Assembly (NCBI GenBank): GCA_025667525.1
Contig: CM046878.1
Span: 84,774,196 to 84,838,195 of the forward strand
From: Glebionis coronaria
Taxonomy: Eukaryota > Streptophyta > Magnoliopsida > Asterales > Asteraceae
Direction of reading: 5' to 3'
Length of the DNA stretch: 64,000 nucleotides
The position numbers were made by a program, and so were the translations under genes. Numbering within the stretch: position 1 is the stretch's first letter; every line of letters begins with the position of its first letter. Below the pieces are notes generated by a model. The model had not been told where the DNA came from. It saw nothing but the letters and a program-made list of their open reading frames with translations, and did not search any database. Of this stretch, positions 49,317 to 60,948 are shown one piece after another.

Positions 49317-49321
49317 TTATG

Positions 49322-51222
49322 GAGGAAATTGCTGGTTGTTTATAGATGTTGAATGCTGCATGCTTTTTGATTCAGCCGTTTCTGCAAATGACTAGGAGTA
49401 AGTGAAGTGTTCTCAGTCTTTTTAAGAAGGTGCTGGTGTTTGGTTCATATGGGTGGTTAATAATGTGATAGACCAGATGTGGATTTTTAATTACAGTGTT
49501 GATTTCGGTGCTGATATAGATGTATAGTTGAACAACGCTAAATGTTATTCGCGCATGGTGTGGTTTATTGGCCATTTGGAAGATGTTTCTTTTTCTATAT
49601 ATGCTTTGATTGTTTCTTTGCTTAGTATGCACAAGTTTTAACTCTGCCTGGGTTTAGTGTGTACTCAGCCGGTCCCAAGCCCGGATATAAAAGAGGAGGG
49701 TTGAAGGAGGTAAATGCCTCCCGCTAAAAACTTGTGTTCGTACTTATATGAATGTCAGTCTGAAGGAAACCATTTAGTCGCTTTGAATAGTATTGGTGTG
49801 CATGTTTTTTGTTGTTGAGAAGTGAGAACTGTGGATGAGCACAGAGTAAATTATATTGATGTTCCACAACAAGCATTTCAAAATTTTCAAGCATTCCACT
49901 GTACTATACTGTCTGATACATGTATTTCGTTGCAATAGTAGATGGTATTGTATCTAAGCTAAGAACTACGGCTACGAGAAACATGTTAAGACACTTGTAC
50001 ATTGCTTAGATACAACTTTCCACCATCTCTGAGCGTTAAAACCTTATTTCGAGACAATCTATAGAAGTCAAAACCACCAATATCTACCATATGAGGAAAG
50101 CATTTGCTTAGACGAAAAAACCCTCTAAGAAAGATACATCAGGCGATCACGTTACTTGTACATGTGTCTCATTCTTCAATTTCTCATAGGCTATATTATT
50201 TCTTAACCAATACGCTATGCCTTCACGTCATCAATATCATTCTAACCTAGTTACCTAGTATTGTATACACGTGCTGTTTATATAAAGTCTCCATTTTTAG
50301 TCACGAAATCATCTTCTAATGGTAAAAGTGGGTTTTTTGTGACACTTAGATTGGATTTGATGGACTCAGCGACTTCATTACACAAAGATGCTGATATATT
50401 AATTTTTAACACTGGACACTGGCAGACTCACGAGAAAATATCCTGAGAGTGAGAATCATTACTGTTAAGGCTTGATCAACTGTGCGCGCAACATGAAAAG
50501 ATCTAGTATTTTAGTATGTGCTAAATGCAAATGGGGCTAACCCGTTTTCAGGAAAATTTATTATCAGGAAGGCAACCATATCTACCAGAGACTCAAGGTT
50601 CTTGATGCATACACCTGAGCTCTTTCTACATGGGTTAAATGGGTAGATAACAACATTGACAGAAGGAAAGCTCAAGTTATCTTTATAGGCTACTGAATAA
50701 AATTGTTTTTCTTTTCCGATAAGAACGAATCTTATCTAGCACACCAACATTGACCGACATACTGTCAAACCGCCTTAAAACAATTCACCTACGCGTTAAT
50801 CAACACATGTAACCCAACCGACCTACATGCACCTATAAATATGCCCACTCTCCCCTCTTTAATCAACCACCTCATAGGTTTTCTGTTATTTCCCTTAGTT
50901 GTTATTTTTTTCGAATTCTTTTATCTTTTGATGAGATGATCATTATGTGGAGTCATTTGTTATGGCAGATCTATCAGGTTGTTAATTCAGAGATTACGGA
51001 TTAATAGGTGTTTTGATTGAATGAGTTGTAGAATTCTTATCGATGAGATTATCATTATATTATATTCTGAAACTATGTGGCTGCAGATCTATTAGATTGT
51101 TAAATTATATCGTAGCTGCATGGAGTACGTATCATATATCGGATGTGATATTCATTCTTTTAGATAACTCGTAGAAAAGCAGCTTGTAATCTAAATAAGT
51201 AGGTTACCCTACCAGCTCCGCC
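49322..51222. other. Unassigned intergenic region
   Basis: No gene recognised. It continues the T-rich sequence interrupted at 46,290. At about 49,665-49,705 lies GGTCCCAAGCCCGGATATAAAAGAGGAGGG, close to a motif I remember from plant LINE-like leaders; this is weak. At 50,835-50,890 a TATAAATATG box is followed by a CT-rich segment, a plausible orphan promoter. Two related segments (about 50,930-51,000 and 51,040-51,105) share GATGAGAT and GCAGATCTAT. Confidence 0.35.
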
Positions 51223-52375
51223 AACATTGCCAACCTTCATCACACTATTCGTAACTCGCCATTTATCAGCATTCAACACTCGCATACCTCATAACTTCAT
51301 AAGTAACCTTTTTCTGTAACTTCAAATCTACAACTAATCACACTACCACATTCTCAACTTCACAAAAACAATCGGTAACTCTCACAATATCACTTTTAAC
51401 AGTCCCATATACCTTACTATGTTACAAACATAATAAAAATCTTTTTTCACAATTTGAAATCTACAAGAAATGGGACAATCCAACAATGCCAACTTCATTA
51501 CGCCATACATAACTTTCATAAGTAACCTATGAACTATTGTATATTGTTACTACTATTTTACAAACACATCAGCAAATTAAATCTCAATTTACTTGAAGTA
51601 ACATTTATCGATCCTATCTAATCTATAATTAATCTTAGAATCCGACAATACCAACTTCATTACATGATTCATAACACAATAACCATAGAGCATGACCTCA
51701 TAAGTACCCAATATCTTCAAAATTATCACATTGTTCAGACACGAGTTGAGCCACAACCACTTAGTTGGAGAGCAACTCACGGGTACAACTACAAAACCTA
51801 TGAATATACTTTACCAAGATCTCAAACTATGCAAAAGTAACAATTTCCGATCCTATCTAAGCTACAAATAATCATATAATTCAGCATTATTACCAACTAC
51901 ATACACAATGATTATTATATACACATTCATAAACTTATACCTAATAAGCAACTTAGGGTTCCAAACACCAATAACCCCATCCGAAAGACCCCCCCCGCAA
52001 CAACAACAAACTCAAACTCCTCCGAACCAGACACACAGGACAACCTATTAAACGACTCTGAACAAGATATCCCACCGCACAACACAAGTTCACGATCATC
52101 TGAACTAAAATCAACTTTAAATATCTCCAAATTTGAAGACGAACTAAACGATAAGTCTACGACTTGCCCGTGTTCCAGCAGCTAATAATGGCGCGTGTGG
52201 TGAAAACGTAGCTAATGCTGATCTGTTTACTGATTTTATGCATGGTGACGTAGTCATATTTATGTTTTTTAGGGTGTGTTTTGATGGGATTTGTGTGTTT
52301 TCATATTCTTATGGTATTTATTATTAGACGAGTCATTGGCCTATGGGCTTTGAGCCCATTAGGGTTTAAGTTTAT
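51223..52375 (-). pseudogene. Broken duplicate of the SEC31 5' end (intron 1 part, exon 1, upstream DNA)
   Basis: 51,223 onward matches 42,733 onward with scattered small differences, in the same orientation, about 8.5 kb away. It contains part of intron 1 and exon 1, with the ATG-equivalent at 52,257. Damage includes a 2-bp deletion (ACTTGCCC for ACTCCTGCCC) and a deletion of about 12 bp where the original reads GACTGGCTCCAG. No other SEC31 exons accompany it. It cannot make SEC31 and is a partial segmental duplication. It shares the TTTAT-flanked TRIM LTR insertion with the parent locus, so the LTR entered before duplication. Confidence 0.88.
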
Positions 52376-53016
52376 GTTAATATATTCAGTATTTTTACAT
52401 GGTATCAAGAGCACGTTAGATTAAAAAAAAATTGCTATCCTCCGGTCATCGGCCTACATGTCGGTGATCCGGAGGGATCCTCGTTATTTTCCTCTTTATT
52501 GTTTTTTTCTGTTATTTTGGATTTTTTTTCGTATGTTATTCATAAACCCTAAACCCTAGCCGTAAAAAAATCAATCAACTATATATATTTTTTTTTCTTC
52601 TTCACCATCTATTTGTTTGTATTGTCAAAGATCATTGTTTTTGACAAAAAAATTGATCATCAAATTGTCGCTCCCTTCAAAAGGCAAAGCAAGCCATGAC
52701 GAAAAAAAAGCAATCGTCACGAAAAAGGAGGATGTCGCAAGCAATAACCAACTATGCAGCCAAATACAATGCTTCTGCTCAATCAAACAAAAAAGGTGAA
52801 GAAAAGAAGATGCGGCTTTCATTCCAGTTTGTCCGTCCGAATTGCTCCCGTTCAAACTGCGGGGGAATATTAGACGAGTCATTGGCCTATGGGCTTTGAG
52901 CCCATTAGGGTTTAGGTTTATGTTAGCTTATTCTCTAAGCCATGTTCTATTATAAATAGATATCCAATGTTATGTAATATTCATTGAATCAATAAAATAT
53001 ATTCAGTATTTTTACA
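52322..53016 (+). mobile_element. Second TRIM family, LTR-interior-LTR, TSD TTTAT
   Basis: LTRs at 52,322-52,399 (78 bp, internally deleted) and 52,868-53,016 (149 bp). TTTAT flanks both ends (52,317-52,321; 53,017-53,021). Primer-binding site TGGTATCAAGAGC at 52,400-52,412 and polypurine tract GCGGGGGAA before the second LTR. The interior is 468 bp with no recognisable protein; its ORFs are short and lysine-rich. The LTR starts TA instead of TG. Confidence 0.88.
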
Positions 53017-53524
53017 TTTATCGAAGGCTGCTAGGAGGAGTATATTTTCGTGATGACGATTTAAATTCCAATCACTTTGTGCCACGTGTTATTGATGTAA
53101 TGGAGTCTATGACAATTTTGTGCAAGTTATTAAAAAGAACGCGAAGTAGCTAAAACCCCGAACATTAGACCGATAAAATCAAATGTGATATTGTTGTTAT
53201 ACTCGATCAACAATTACAGACGTTTATTTTTTTCATGCTATTTTTTAAAAATTAAATATCTAATAAACCGTTAACTGTTACGCAGAACAAAAAACATAAT
53301 TAAATCATCTTTCTATCGAGAATCATATATCAACCATGATACAATCATACATGATTTTCTCAGGAAAAAATTCGTCGAAAGTATATAATGTGCCCCTTGA
53401 TAGAAAGATAATTTAATTCTCGTCGAAAGTATATAATGTGTCCCTTGGTGACGTAGTCATATTTGTGTTTTTTAGGGTTTTTTTTTATGGGATTTGTGTG
53501 TTTTCATATTCTTGTGGTATTTAC

Positions 53525-53673
53525 TATTAGACGAGTCATTGGCCTATGGGCTTTGAGCCCATTAGGGTTTAGGTTTATGTTAGCTTATTCTTTAAGTCAT
53601 GTTCTATTATAAATAGATATCTAATGTTATGTAATATTCATTGAATCAATAAAATATATTCAGTATTTTTACA
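53525..53673 (+). repeat. Solo LTR of the second TRIM family
   Basis: 149 bp, flanked by TTTAC and TTTAT. It corresponds to the complete TRIM of unit 1 minus interior and one LTR, the expected product of LTR-LTR recombination. Confidence 0.9.
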
Positions 53674-54289
53674 TTTATAGGAGGCTGCTAGGAGGAGTAT
53701 ATTTTCGTGATGACGATTTAAATTCCAATCACTTTGTGCCACGTATTATTGACGTAATGGACTCTATGACAATTTTGTGCAAGTTATTAAAAAGAACGCG
53801 AAGTAGCTAAAACCCCGAACTTTAGACCGATAAAATCAAATGTGATATTGTTGTTATACTCGATCAACAATTACAGACGTTTATTTTTTTCATGCTATTT
53901 TTTAAAAATTAAATATCTAATAAACCGTTAACTGTTACGCAGAACAAAACATAATTAAATCATCTTTTTATCGAGAATCATATATCAACCATGATACAAT
54001 CATAAATGATTTTCTCAGAAAAAAAACTCGTCGAAAGTATATAATGTGCCCCTTGATAGAAAGATAATTTAGTTCTCGTTGTATAGATGATTTACCATTT
54101 GTGAGATATTTAATTTTTAAGAAAAAAAGTGGAAAGTTGGTTTAATTGAATGTGATTGGTTGAATTGGTCTATGCTAAAAATATGGTTTACATTGATCTC
54201 AACTCTATTGTTGCATAGGCTTGCGAGTAAGTAAAAGTAACGCGATATTGTGAGCATGTTTAGTAGGAGAAACATTTTTTTTACAACGC

Positions 54290-54660
54290 AATGGAGCGAA
54301 TGAAGGCCCTGGTGCATTCCATCATCTCATCTACGGTTGGGGGAACCTTGTCACTCAAGCGTTTGATCAGTTCCTGATTGGTGATTCCATTCATGAAATG
54401 GAGATTTTCAGAATCTCGGGGCATGCCTTGACATCTACGATCTCATTCTGGACACGTTTCATGAACGTGTCCAAAGACTCGCCCTCTCGCTGCTTGATGC
54501 GATGGAGCTCCACTAGGTTTTTGGTGTACTTCTTTCGGTGTGTGTAGTTGCTTAGGAAAGCATGTGCAGCTGTTCTAAGCCATCAATACTTTGCTTGGGG
54601 AGATTGTCGAACCATGTACGAGCACCGCCTATCAACGTAAAACTGAACATATGACACCAC
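54290..54660 (-). pseudogene. Ty3/Gypsy gag fragment
   Basis: In three minus-strand frames: WFDNLPKQSIDGLEQL, then HRKKYTKNLVELHRIKQREG, then ESLDTFMKRVQNEIVDVKA. These fit the Retrotrans_gag domain of plant Gypsy elements (Athila/Tat-like, from memory). Frameshifts separate them. It is truncated on the right by the Copia LTR starting at 54,666. Confidence 0.8.
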
Positions 54661-54665
54661 ATAGG

Positions 54666-55403
54666 TGATGGTTTATGATGTTCATAACAATTATATAATC
54701 ATAACAAAGATCAAAGCACGTTATAGCGGAAGCGATTTAACAAGATCGTTAATAACACAATTATAATTAATCGATTAGGGTTACATACCTTTATCCTAGT
54801 GTAGATCCACAAGAACACCGACGAATCACCAATTAGGGTTTGTGAAGAATTATACCAAGATATAGTTTAAAGCAAAACTATATTACGCTATTGTACACAC
54901 GTAATGCAACGGGCTAACCGTGAGTCTAGCACTTGCAAATCGGGACTTCAACTCTTGTAGAATTTTAGCTAAATCAAAAATCAACGAAAACCCTCTTTGG
55001 GATTGGTCTTGCGATCGCAAGAGAGAAAGAAGGGAGGAGGGACAAAAATTATGAGGGGATTAATGTGTTTAAATAGGCTAACTAAACTTGTTCTCCAAGT
55101 TAAACACAAGAATTCGGAAACAAATTGTTTCCTTTTCCCTCCCCCTTTGGCCGCCGGTCGAACCCCACCCCAAAGGGTGTTCCGGAACTTTTCCAACTTT
55201 CCTTTTCTCATATAATTCCTTAATGATTTTTTAACTTAAATTTTAATTTAATTAATCATTGTTTAGTTAAGTTTGGTTTGATTTAACAAATATATAAAAT
55301 ATATTTAATAAATAAAATTAACCCTTTACGTATTGTGTGCAATCCCGTAATCCCGAGTTTGATCCTATCACACGACTATTAATTTTATGTCCATAAACTT
55401 TCA
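54666..55403 (-). repeat. 3' LTR of the Copia 3' half (738 bp)
   Basis: On the minus strand it begins TGAAAGTTTATGG and ends CATAAACCATCA. No matching 5' LTR in the window. The short ORF pair at 54,981-55,215 is not supported as coding. Confidence 0.7.
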
Positions 55404-56194
55404 GCTCCCACTTGGACAAAACTGAATATCGTGATTACATTGACTAGCGTCTAGTTACATTAGCAATGTCACTAGTACAACTCGAGTAAGGTCTCCTGGA
55501 AAAACCTTTTAAATGATTCATCATTTATTATTATCCTTTTATTTCAAATACAACGTTTATAGGATATGGATCTCAGTCATTCCTTCATTAACCATTCTGT
55601 TTCTCGTTTATGGATATAGCAAGATTACCAAAACACATTTGGGTACGGCCGTACAAACATCTTACTTCTCCCACGAGGGGCGCAGCTGTATTTATACTTC
55701 AAAATAATTTGAAGGAAACAAATCCCATTTTGACTACAAGCGAAACTTACGAACTTTGGAACACTTCTGAAAATATCCCTTATGGCTACCAGTTACGTTT
55801 AGCGTTAGTTTATCTCACAAAAATGCACTACATTCTATTCAGTTTCCTGGTATCTCAGGTTTAAGGATAACTATTTATGATTTACTTAAGACGAAGATCC
55901 ATAAAGTAAAATCATATAGTTGGGGTAAGTCCAATATTTGATCCATCAAATATCATCAAAAATTGACCAATATACTTTCAAGTATACTCTGTCACTATTT
56001 TGAATTGTCTTAGCTTAATAATATTCCCATATTATTAATCGACAACGGACATTTAGAACATAACTATTATTCATGGATATAAAACATGTAAAATAGAATA
56101 CAAAATCAAATAACAGAAAATAAACGAAACTTTATCTTTATTTCATCAATTTAATAACTTCTAACATCCTTTATCCAAATACTAATCAACAGAT

Positions 56195-57087
56195 TTATTG
56201 CATGAATTCGCTAGCTAGTTGCAGCCCAATTGCCTTGGCGTGCTTAACTACCTTTGGTCTAGGCAAAGTCTTAGTAAAAGGATCAGCTACATTATCATCT
56301 GTGTGAAATTTTATTAATTTTATTTCACGAGCTTCCACTTGTTCTCGTACGTAGTGATATCTACGTTTAAAGTGTCTGGCACCTTTCAAGACTCCAGGAT
56401 CATTGGCGAATATAATAGCCGCAGAATTGTCGCAATATATATCAATAGGTTCTTTAATTGAAGGCATCACTCCAAGATCTTCAATAAACTTCCTAATCCA
56501 AACCACATTTAGTTATCTGTATGGCTACCCTCTGAATACCAAAACATTTCATTTCGTATTCCTCAAATACTGCAGAAAATGTTTAACAACAACCCAATGG
56601 AGCTACCCTGGATTCTGTTGGTATCTACTAACCAAATTCTGAGCAAACGCCACATTAGGCCTTTGTGCATCTAACAACATACATTATAGATCCTACAGCC
56701 GAAGCATAAGGCACCTTCTGCATGTATGTATCCTCTTCAAGAGTTGATGCATCCATCTCATGACTCAGATTAGGCTTAACTTCCATAGGTTGAAAAACCT
56801 TTCTTGGAATTATGCATGTTATACTTCTTTAATATCTTATCAATATAAGCATCTTGACTTAGACCAATTAACCGTCTTTTCCTATCTCGATAGATTTTAA
56901 TTCCCAGAATATATGCAACATCTCCCAAATCCTTCATAGAAAAACATTTACCAAGATAATCCTTAACTTCCTTAAGTCTTGGAATGTTACATCCCATGAT
57001 TAATATGTCATCGACATATAAAATTAGGAATACTACATCACTCCCACTAGCTTTACGATATACACATGGCTCACGAGACACAACCAC
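56195..57087 (-). pseudogene. Copia RT C-terminus and RNase H, decayed
   Basis: 57,087-56,776 reads EPCVYRKASGS, LILYVDDILIMG (catalytic YVDD), SMKDLGDVAYILGIKIYRDR and LSQDAYIDKIL. Frameshifted remains follow at 56,760-56,520 (MDASTLEEDTYMQKV, YASAVGSI). RNase H resumes in frame at 56,506-56,195 with IYCDNSAAI, KRRYHYVREQV and HTDDNVADPFTKTLP. The first few codons come from the neighbouring LTR, so the N-terminal RT is missing. Not functional. Confidence 0.88.
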
Positions 57088-58047
57088 ATCACTTTATAGT
57101 TTAGTGAGAACTAACACAACTAATTACAACTCAACTAGTCATATCCAAGTACACACATGTATCTTGGATCTAGACAACATAAATCCAAGTACACACATGT
57201 GCAATGGATGTACATAACTCTAATCCAAGTATTCACAAATAGCTTGGATGAACACAACTTGTCCAAGTATTCACAAATACATTGGATCTACACAAGACAC
57301 AAATAAACAAATGATGAACATGACTAGATCTTTAGGAGAAGGTGATCTTCATCAATGCTACATCTTTAATCACACCACAAGTGTGTGAGTGATCATCTAT
57401 TTGGACAAAGTAAAGAAGGAGATCAAGAGGATAATCATGAGTAAACATACTTAACACATTAAGTGATCATTTACAAATGACTAGGATTAGAAAGGAGAAA
57501 GAAGGCTGAAGAAGATGTCCAAAAAGGGTTGATGAGAATGCAAATTTGATCCACTGTTTATAGGACAAAACATCCAACGACTATATCTGCCCGCAGTTCC
57601 TTATGGAGCCCGTGGTTCCTTATCGATAAGGAACCGCCATAGGTGCTAAGGTACCGCCGGCGTAGACTCCGCTCCTTTTTGTCTTTTAGTGAATTTGAAA
57701 TATCTAAGGTTGTTTAAACCTTCAAAGGATATTCTTATGGCATTTAGAATATGCCATATTCAAATTTGCATTTTCATTTTAACAAAACATTTTCTTAAAA
57801 ATAAAGTTTATTAAAAATCTTTTGTTATTTTTGACAAAAGTTAGTTTTAAGGCTAATCACTTTTATGATCACTAAGCATGATTAAGATATGTTAGTGTAA
57901 TGATTATTACCTTGATGATAGTGTTTGTAAGATAACTCGTTTTATGATTGTGTTTTGACAATAAATGTCTTTGTAATTTGTCGTGATCAAAACTAAGAAA
58001 GATTAATTAATACTAACAATGTTTTTAGGCATTTCTTTACATTTACA
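57071..58047 (-). repeat. Inverted partial LTR of the same family as 62,191-63,795
   Basis: Read on the minus strand from 58,047 (TGTAAATGTAAAGAAATGCC) it follows the LTR at 62,191 (TGTTAATGCAAGTAATGCC) for about 980 bp. It includes the GTTAGTATTAATTAATC, the TCCAAG/GTACACA repeats and AGTTCTCACTAAACTATAAAG. It then switches to Copia RT at about 57,070, before the LTR would end. Confidence 0.85.
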
Positions 58048-58082
58048 AAAATTTCTTTAATGGCGTAGGGATTTTATTAATA

Positions 58083-59577
58083 CTAGTGGCATACGTAGAG
58101 GATATAACTGAATGAGTGGCACCAGTATCGAATAAAACGCGCAGCATGACAGTTCATAAAGAGGATTCCAGTGATAGTACCTGAGGACTTATTAGATTGG
58201 TCCCTTGTAGTAGTGTAGACACGCCCCGTGGCTGGTGGCTTAGGAAGAGCATCACTAGAAGTGCCAACAATATCTCCCTTCTTGCAATATTTCAACATGT
58301 GTCCGAGTAGTCCACACTTGAAACAGACACCGACTGACTTACGACATGGTTCAGGATGTCTACGACTACAAGTCGTGTAGATGGGGTAGGTGTAACCTCC
58401 TAGAGGTACCCTTGCTACCTGAGAGCCTGTTTAAGAAATATACGTGAGACATGATTACTTGGCATAAACATGACTGCAGTGAAGTTTAAATGATAGTTTA
58501 CCAGATGAAGACGAGTTGTTGGAATGCTGACCCTTAGCATTTTGGTCACGTCCACTCGTAGAGTTCCTACTTATGATGTTGACATGTTTGTATGTAAAAC
58601 ATACAGCAACTTAACATAGAAAGTTTAAGAATTTAGGGAGTTGTTGTTGTTAGACTGTCTGTTGTTGTTACGATAATTGTCATTACCGTTCATCCTGTCA
58701 GGTCCATAACGGTCGTTAGATCCCATTGTTGGCATTCTGCTGAGTAGCCGGTTGGGACCGGTCTCCATCCTTCTGCCTGAATATACAATTGGAATAGGAA
58801 AAGGTATAAATGAACATAAAGATTGAAATGAAATGATAACGCTTGATGGCTGAAAATTATACCTCTTTTCAGGACGAGCTTGTTCCTCGTAGTCATCATG
58901 CTCATGTAGCATTTCCAAGCTACGTGCTACATCATTACTTGTGCTACATTAGCATAAGTAGCACTAAGTAAACGAGCTGTTGTAGAGGCGTGCAGAGCCC
59001 AGCGAAAGTGCTTAGCTTGTTCTTCCGTAGTACCCGTAGCAGCGCCGAAGAATCCAGCCAACCTAAGAAACCTATGCATAAAATCAATGCTAGTCTCTCC
59101 AGTTCTCTGACGAGTGGAGTGATAGTCCCTCTTGAGTCCCTCCTATTCAGATGTCGGAAAGAACTGCCCATAAAACAGAGTCTTGAACTGCTCCCAAGTC
59201 AATGCATCTAGCCAAACATCACCTCCATTTGCTAACTTGTATGCCCTCCACCAATGCAGGGCATCTCCTTCAAACTTATAGCAAGCCAACCTTGCCTTGT
59301 AGACACCATCACATCCCATAGCATCGAAAATTTTCTCCATATGTGAAATCCAGCCTTCCGCATCAGATGAAGTCTTAGCTTTCTCAAAAGATCTAGGTTT
59401 CTGCTTGTTAAACCTCTCAAGCTAAGTATGTAAAGTAACCAGTGGTGGAGGAGGAGGATTGTTCTTATTGGGAATGTTTAGGTATTCCTTCCGAATCTGG
59501 TTCCTGATTAGGGGAAGCATGGCTTGCAGAGCTGCTTGGACAACTTCTGCTAGCTCTTGTTCGCGTTTCATGACCAT
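58083..59577 (-). pseudogene. Ty3/Gypsy gag, zinc knuckle and protease start, with intron-like gaps
   Basis: From ATG 59,577 (MVMKREQELAEVVQ) the minus strand gives the Gypsy Gag: WISHMEKIFDAMGC, FEGDALHWWRAYK, WEQFKTLFYGQFFP, TSIDFMHRFLRLAGF. A basic Asn/Gln-rich region follows, then the CCHC knuckle CFKCGLLGHMLKYC (58,283-58,325) and the protease approach (TGRVYTTTRDQ; SGTITGILF). Stop codons occur near 59,420 and 59,143. Two gaps, 58,777-58,862 (86 bp) and 58,427-58,501 (75 bp), are T-rich with GT and AG ends, and their removal joins expected Gag text. A third gap near 58,570-58,620 has an AG end but no clear donor. It ends at the LTR insertion at 58,047. Confidence 0.8.
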
Positions 59578-60021
59578 CTGACAGTTTAAAAATGAAATGA
59601 TTAATCTGATTAGAACATATGATAAACATAATAAAATGATGCATGGAACAGTTTATGAAGGCATAACCAACGAAAATGACATGAGTTTGGGTGAACGCCT
59701 ATGGGTCGGTTCACCAAAACAAAATTGACATAACGAGGATGAACGCCTATGGGTCGGTTCATCAAAACAAAAATGACATGAGCTAATGTGAACGCCTATG
59801 GGTCGGTTCACCAAGAAAAATAATTCGAATAAAAGCACATGCGACTAAATATGGCCAATCATGTACCAACCATTACTTAGTCAAAATTCCTACAACAATG
59901 ATACATGAAATAAATGCATGAAAACAAACTGTCAGTTTTAGGAAGACACTGATGACTACCCACTAGTCACAGGTCAATTTTAAGAGCCTACCGGTTGAAA
60001 CCTTATCTCTGATACCATAAT
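59578..60021 (-). other. Gypsy leader with a 48-49-bp triple repeat and primer-binding site
   Basis: GAACGCCTATGGGTCGGTTCA occurs at 59,693, 59,741 and 59,790; two of the three copies can form a GTGAAC/GTTCAC stem. The minus-strand primer-binding site (TATGGTATCAGAG) is about 60,008-60,021. No gene. Confidence 0.75.
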
Positions 60022-60943
60022 TGTAACACCCTATTTTGATAAATGGAATATCACAAGATAATTATGACGTGTCATCAAAGCATGCAAGGTAAATGTCTAA
60101 AACATTAAATGACCATAAAGAATCCGGAAACAAACATCAGATCCAACATAAGCTCCACACACGAAATGCATAAGTAGAATGTAAAGGAAAAGGACTAAAC
60201 AATGTCCAACAAAGTAAAAGTATGTAATGAATTAAAGAATGAAAGAAGACTAGCGCCTCATTCCATGCACGTACTCTTGAAATCCTAGCTTTGCCCTTTA
60301 GTACATGCTGTATTGGGACATGGAAAGAGAAATACGGCTGAGAAATACGCTCAGTGTGCGGATATATAACATAGAATGTAAAGCATAAACATAAGCAAGT
60401 AATGAAATGAAATGAATAGCAGCGGAATAAATGTATGTCCTGGAAAACCTGGTTTAAGTTCAGAAGACTGTTTATATTTCTAAAAAGACTTATGTTTAGT
60501 ATATCTTGAAAATCTTTATTTTAAATATGCCCGGAGCCTATATAGGTCATGTTATATCAACGTTCATGAACACTTAGAGGGGTGACCTCATCATGCAATT
60601 AGAGGGGCTGCCTCTAATTAATATATATAAAATGAGTGGATGGGTCAGCTCTTGTAACGGATGCAAGGTACACACTGTAGTTACCATGAAATCATACTAC
60701 TTGTCCTAGGATGCACCCATTCGCCCCACATGATAATAATAACAAAGGCAAAATATTTTAAAGGGATGCTGCGAGCAATCACTCTCACCGCAAAAGAGTC
60801 ATAACACCGGTGCCTCTAGTGCTATGGTTATGGAACCCCCACAACATGGTGAAACTGGCATGCATGTATATAACTCGTGTAATCTAAAATAATCATACAT
60901 ATACTGATGTGTTTAAGACACTTAAACTACTGGGAAAACAAAT
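60022..60943 (-). repeat. Inner part of the Gypsy 5' LTR
   Basis: TGTAACACCCTATTTTG on the plus strand, directly right of the primer-binding site. It is cut at 60,944-60,948 (GGCTA) by the Copia 5' LTR. The rest of the LTR is not present to the right; 28,731-31,467 is a candidate. Confidence 0.75.
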
Positions 60944-60948
60944 GGCTA

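Larger units (their letters stand above)
52244..54080. repeat. Tandem duplication of SEC31-upstream DNA and TRIM LTR
   Basis: Unit 1 (52,244 to about 53,446) holds the SEC31 5' leader fragment, the full TRIM and about 430 bp downstream. Unit 2 (53,447 to about 54,080) holds the same order, but with one LTR in place of the full TRIM. The downstream parts (from GGCTGCTAGGAGGAG to CCCCTTGATAGAAAG) match closely. Confidence 0.88.
54666..57087 (-). mobile_element. 3' half of a Copia retrotransposon, minus strand
   Basis: Order on the minus strand: RT end and RNase H (57,087-56,195), non-coding region, polypurine tract GTCCAAGTGGGAGC (about 55,404-55,420), and 3' LTR 55,403-54,666. The 5' half is absent: sequence above about 57,070 belongs to a different LTR. 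Confidence 0.85.

Noticed and set aside
49665..49705. LINE-leader-like motif GGTCCCAAGCCCGGA
   Set aside because: Recalled only as a motif; no LINE endonuclease or RT nearby.
52696..52899. 67-codon Lys-rich ORF in the TRIM interior
   Set aside because: It runs into the second LTR, and its composition follows an A-rich tract; no family resemblance.
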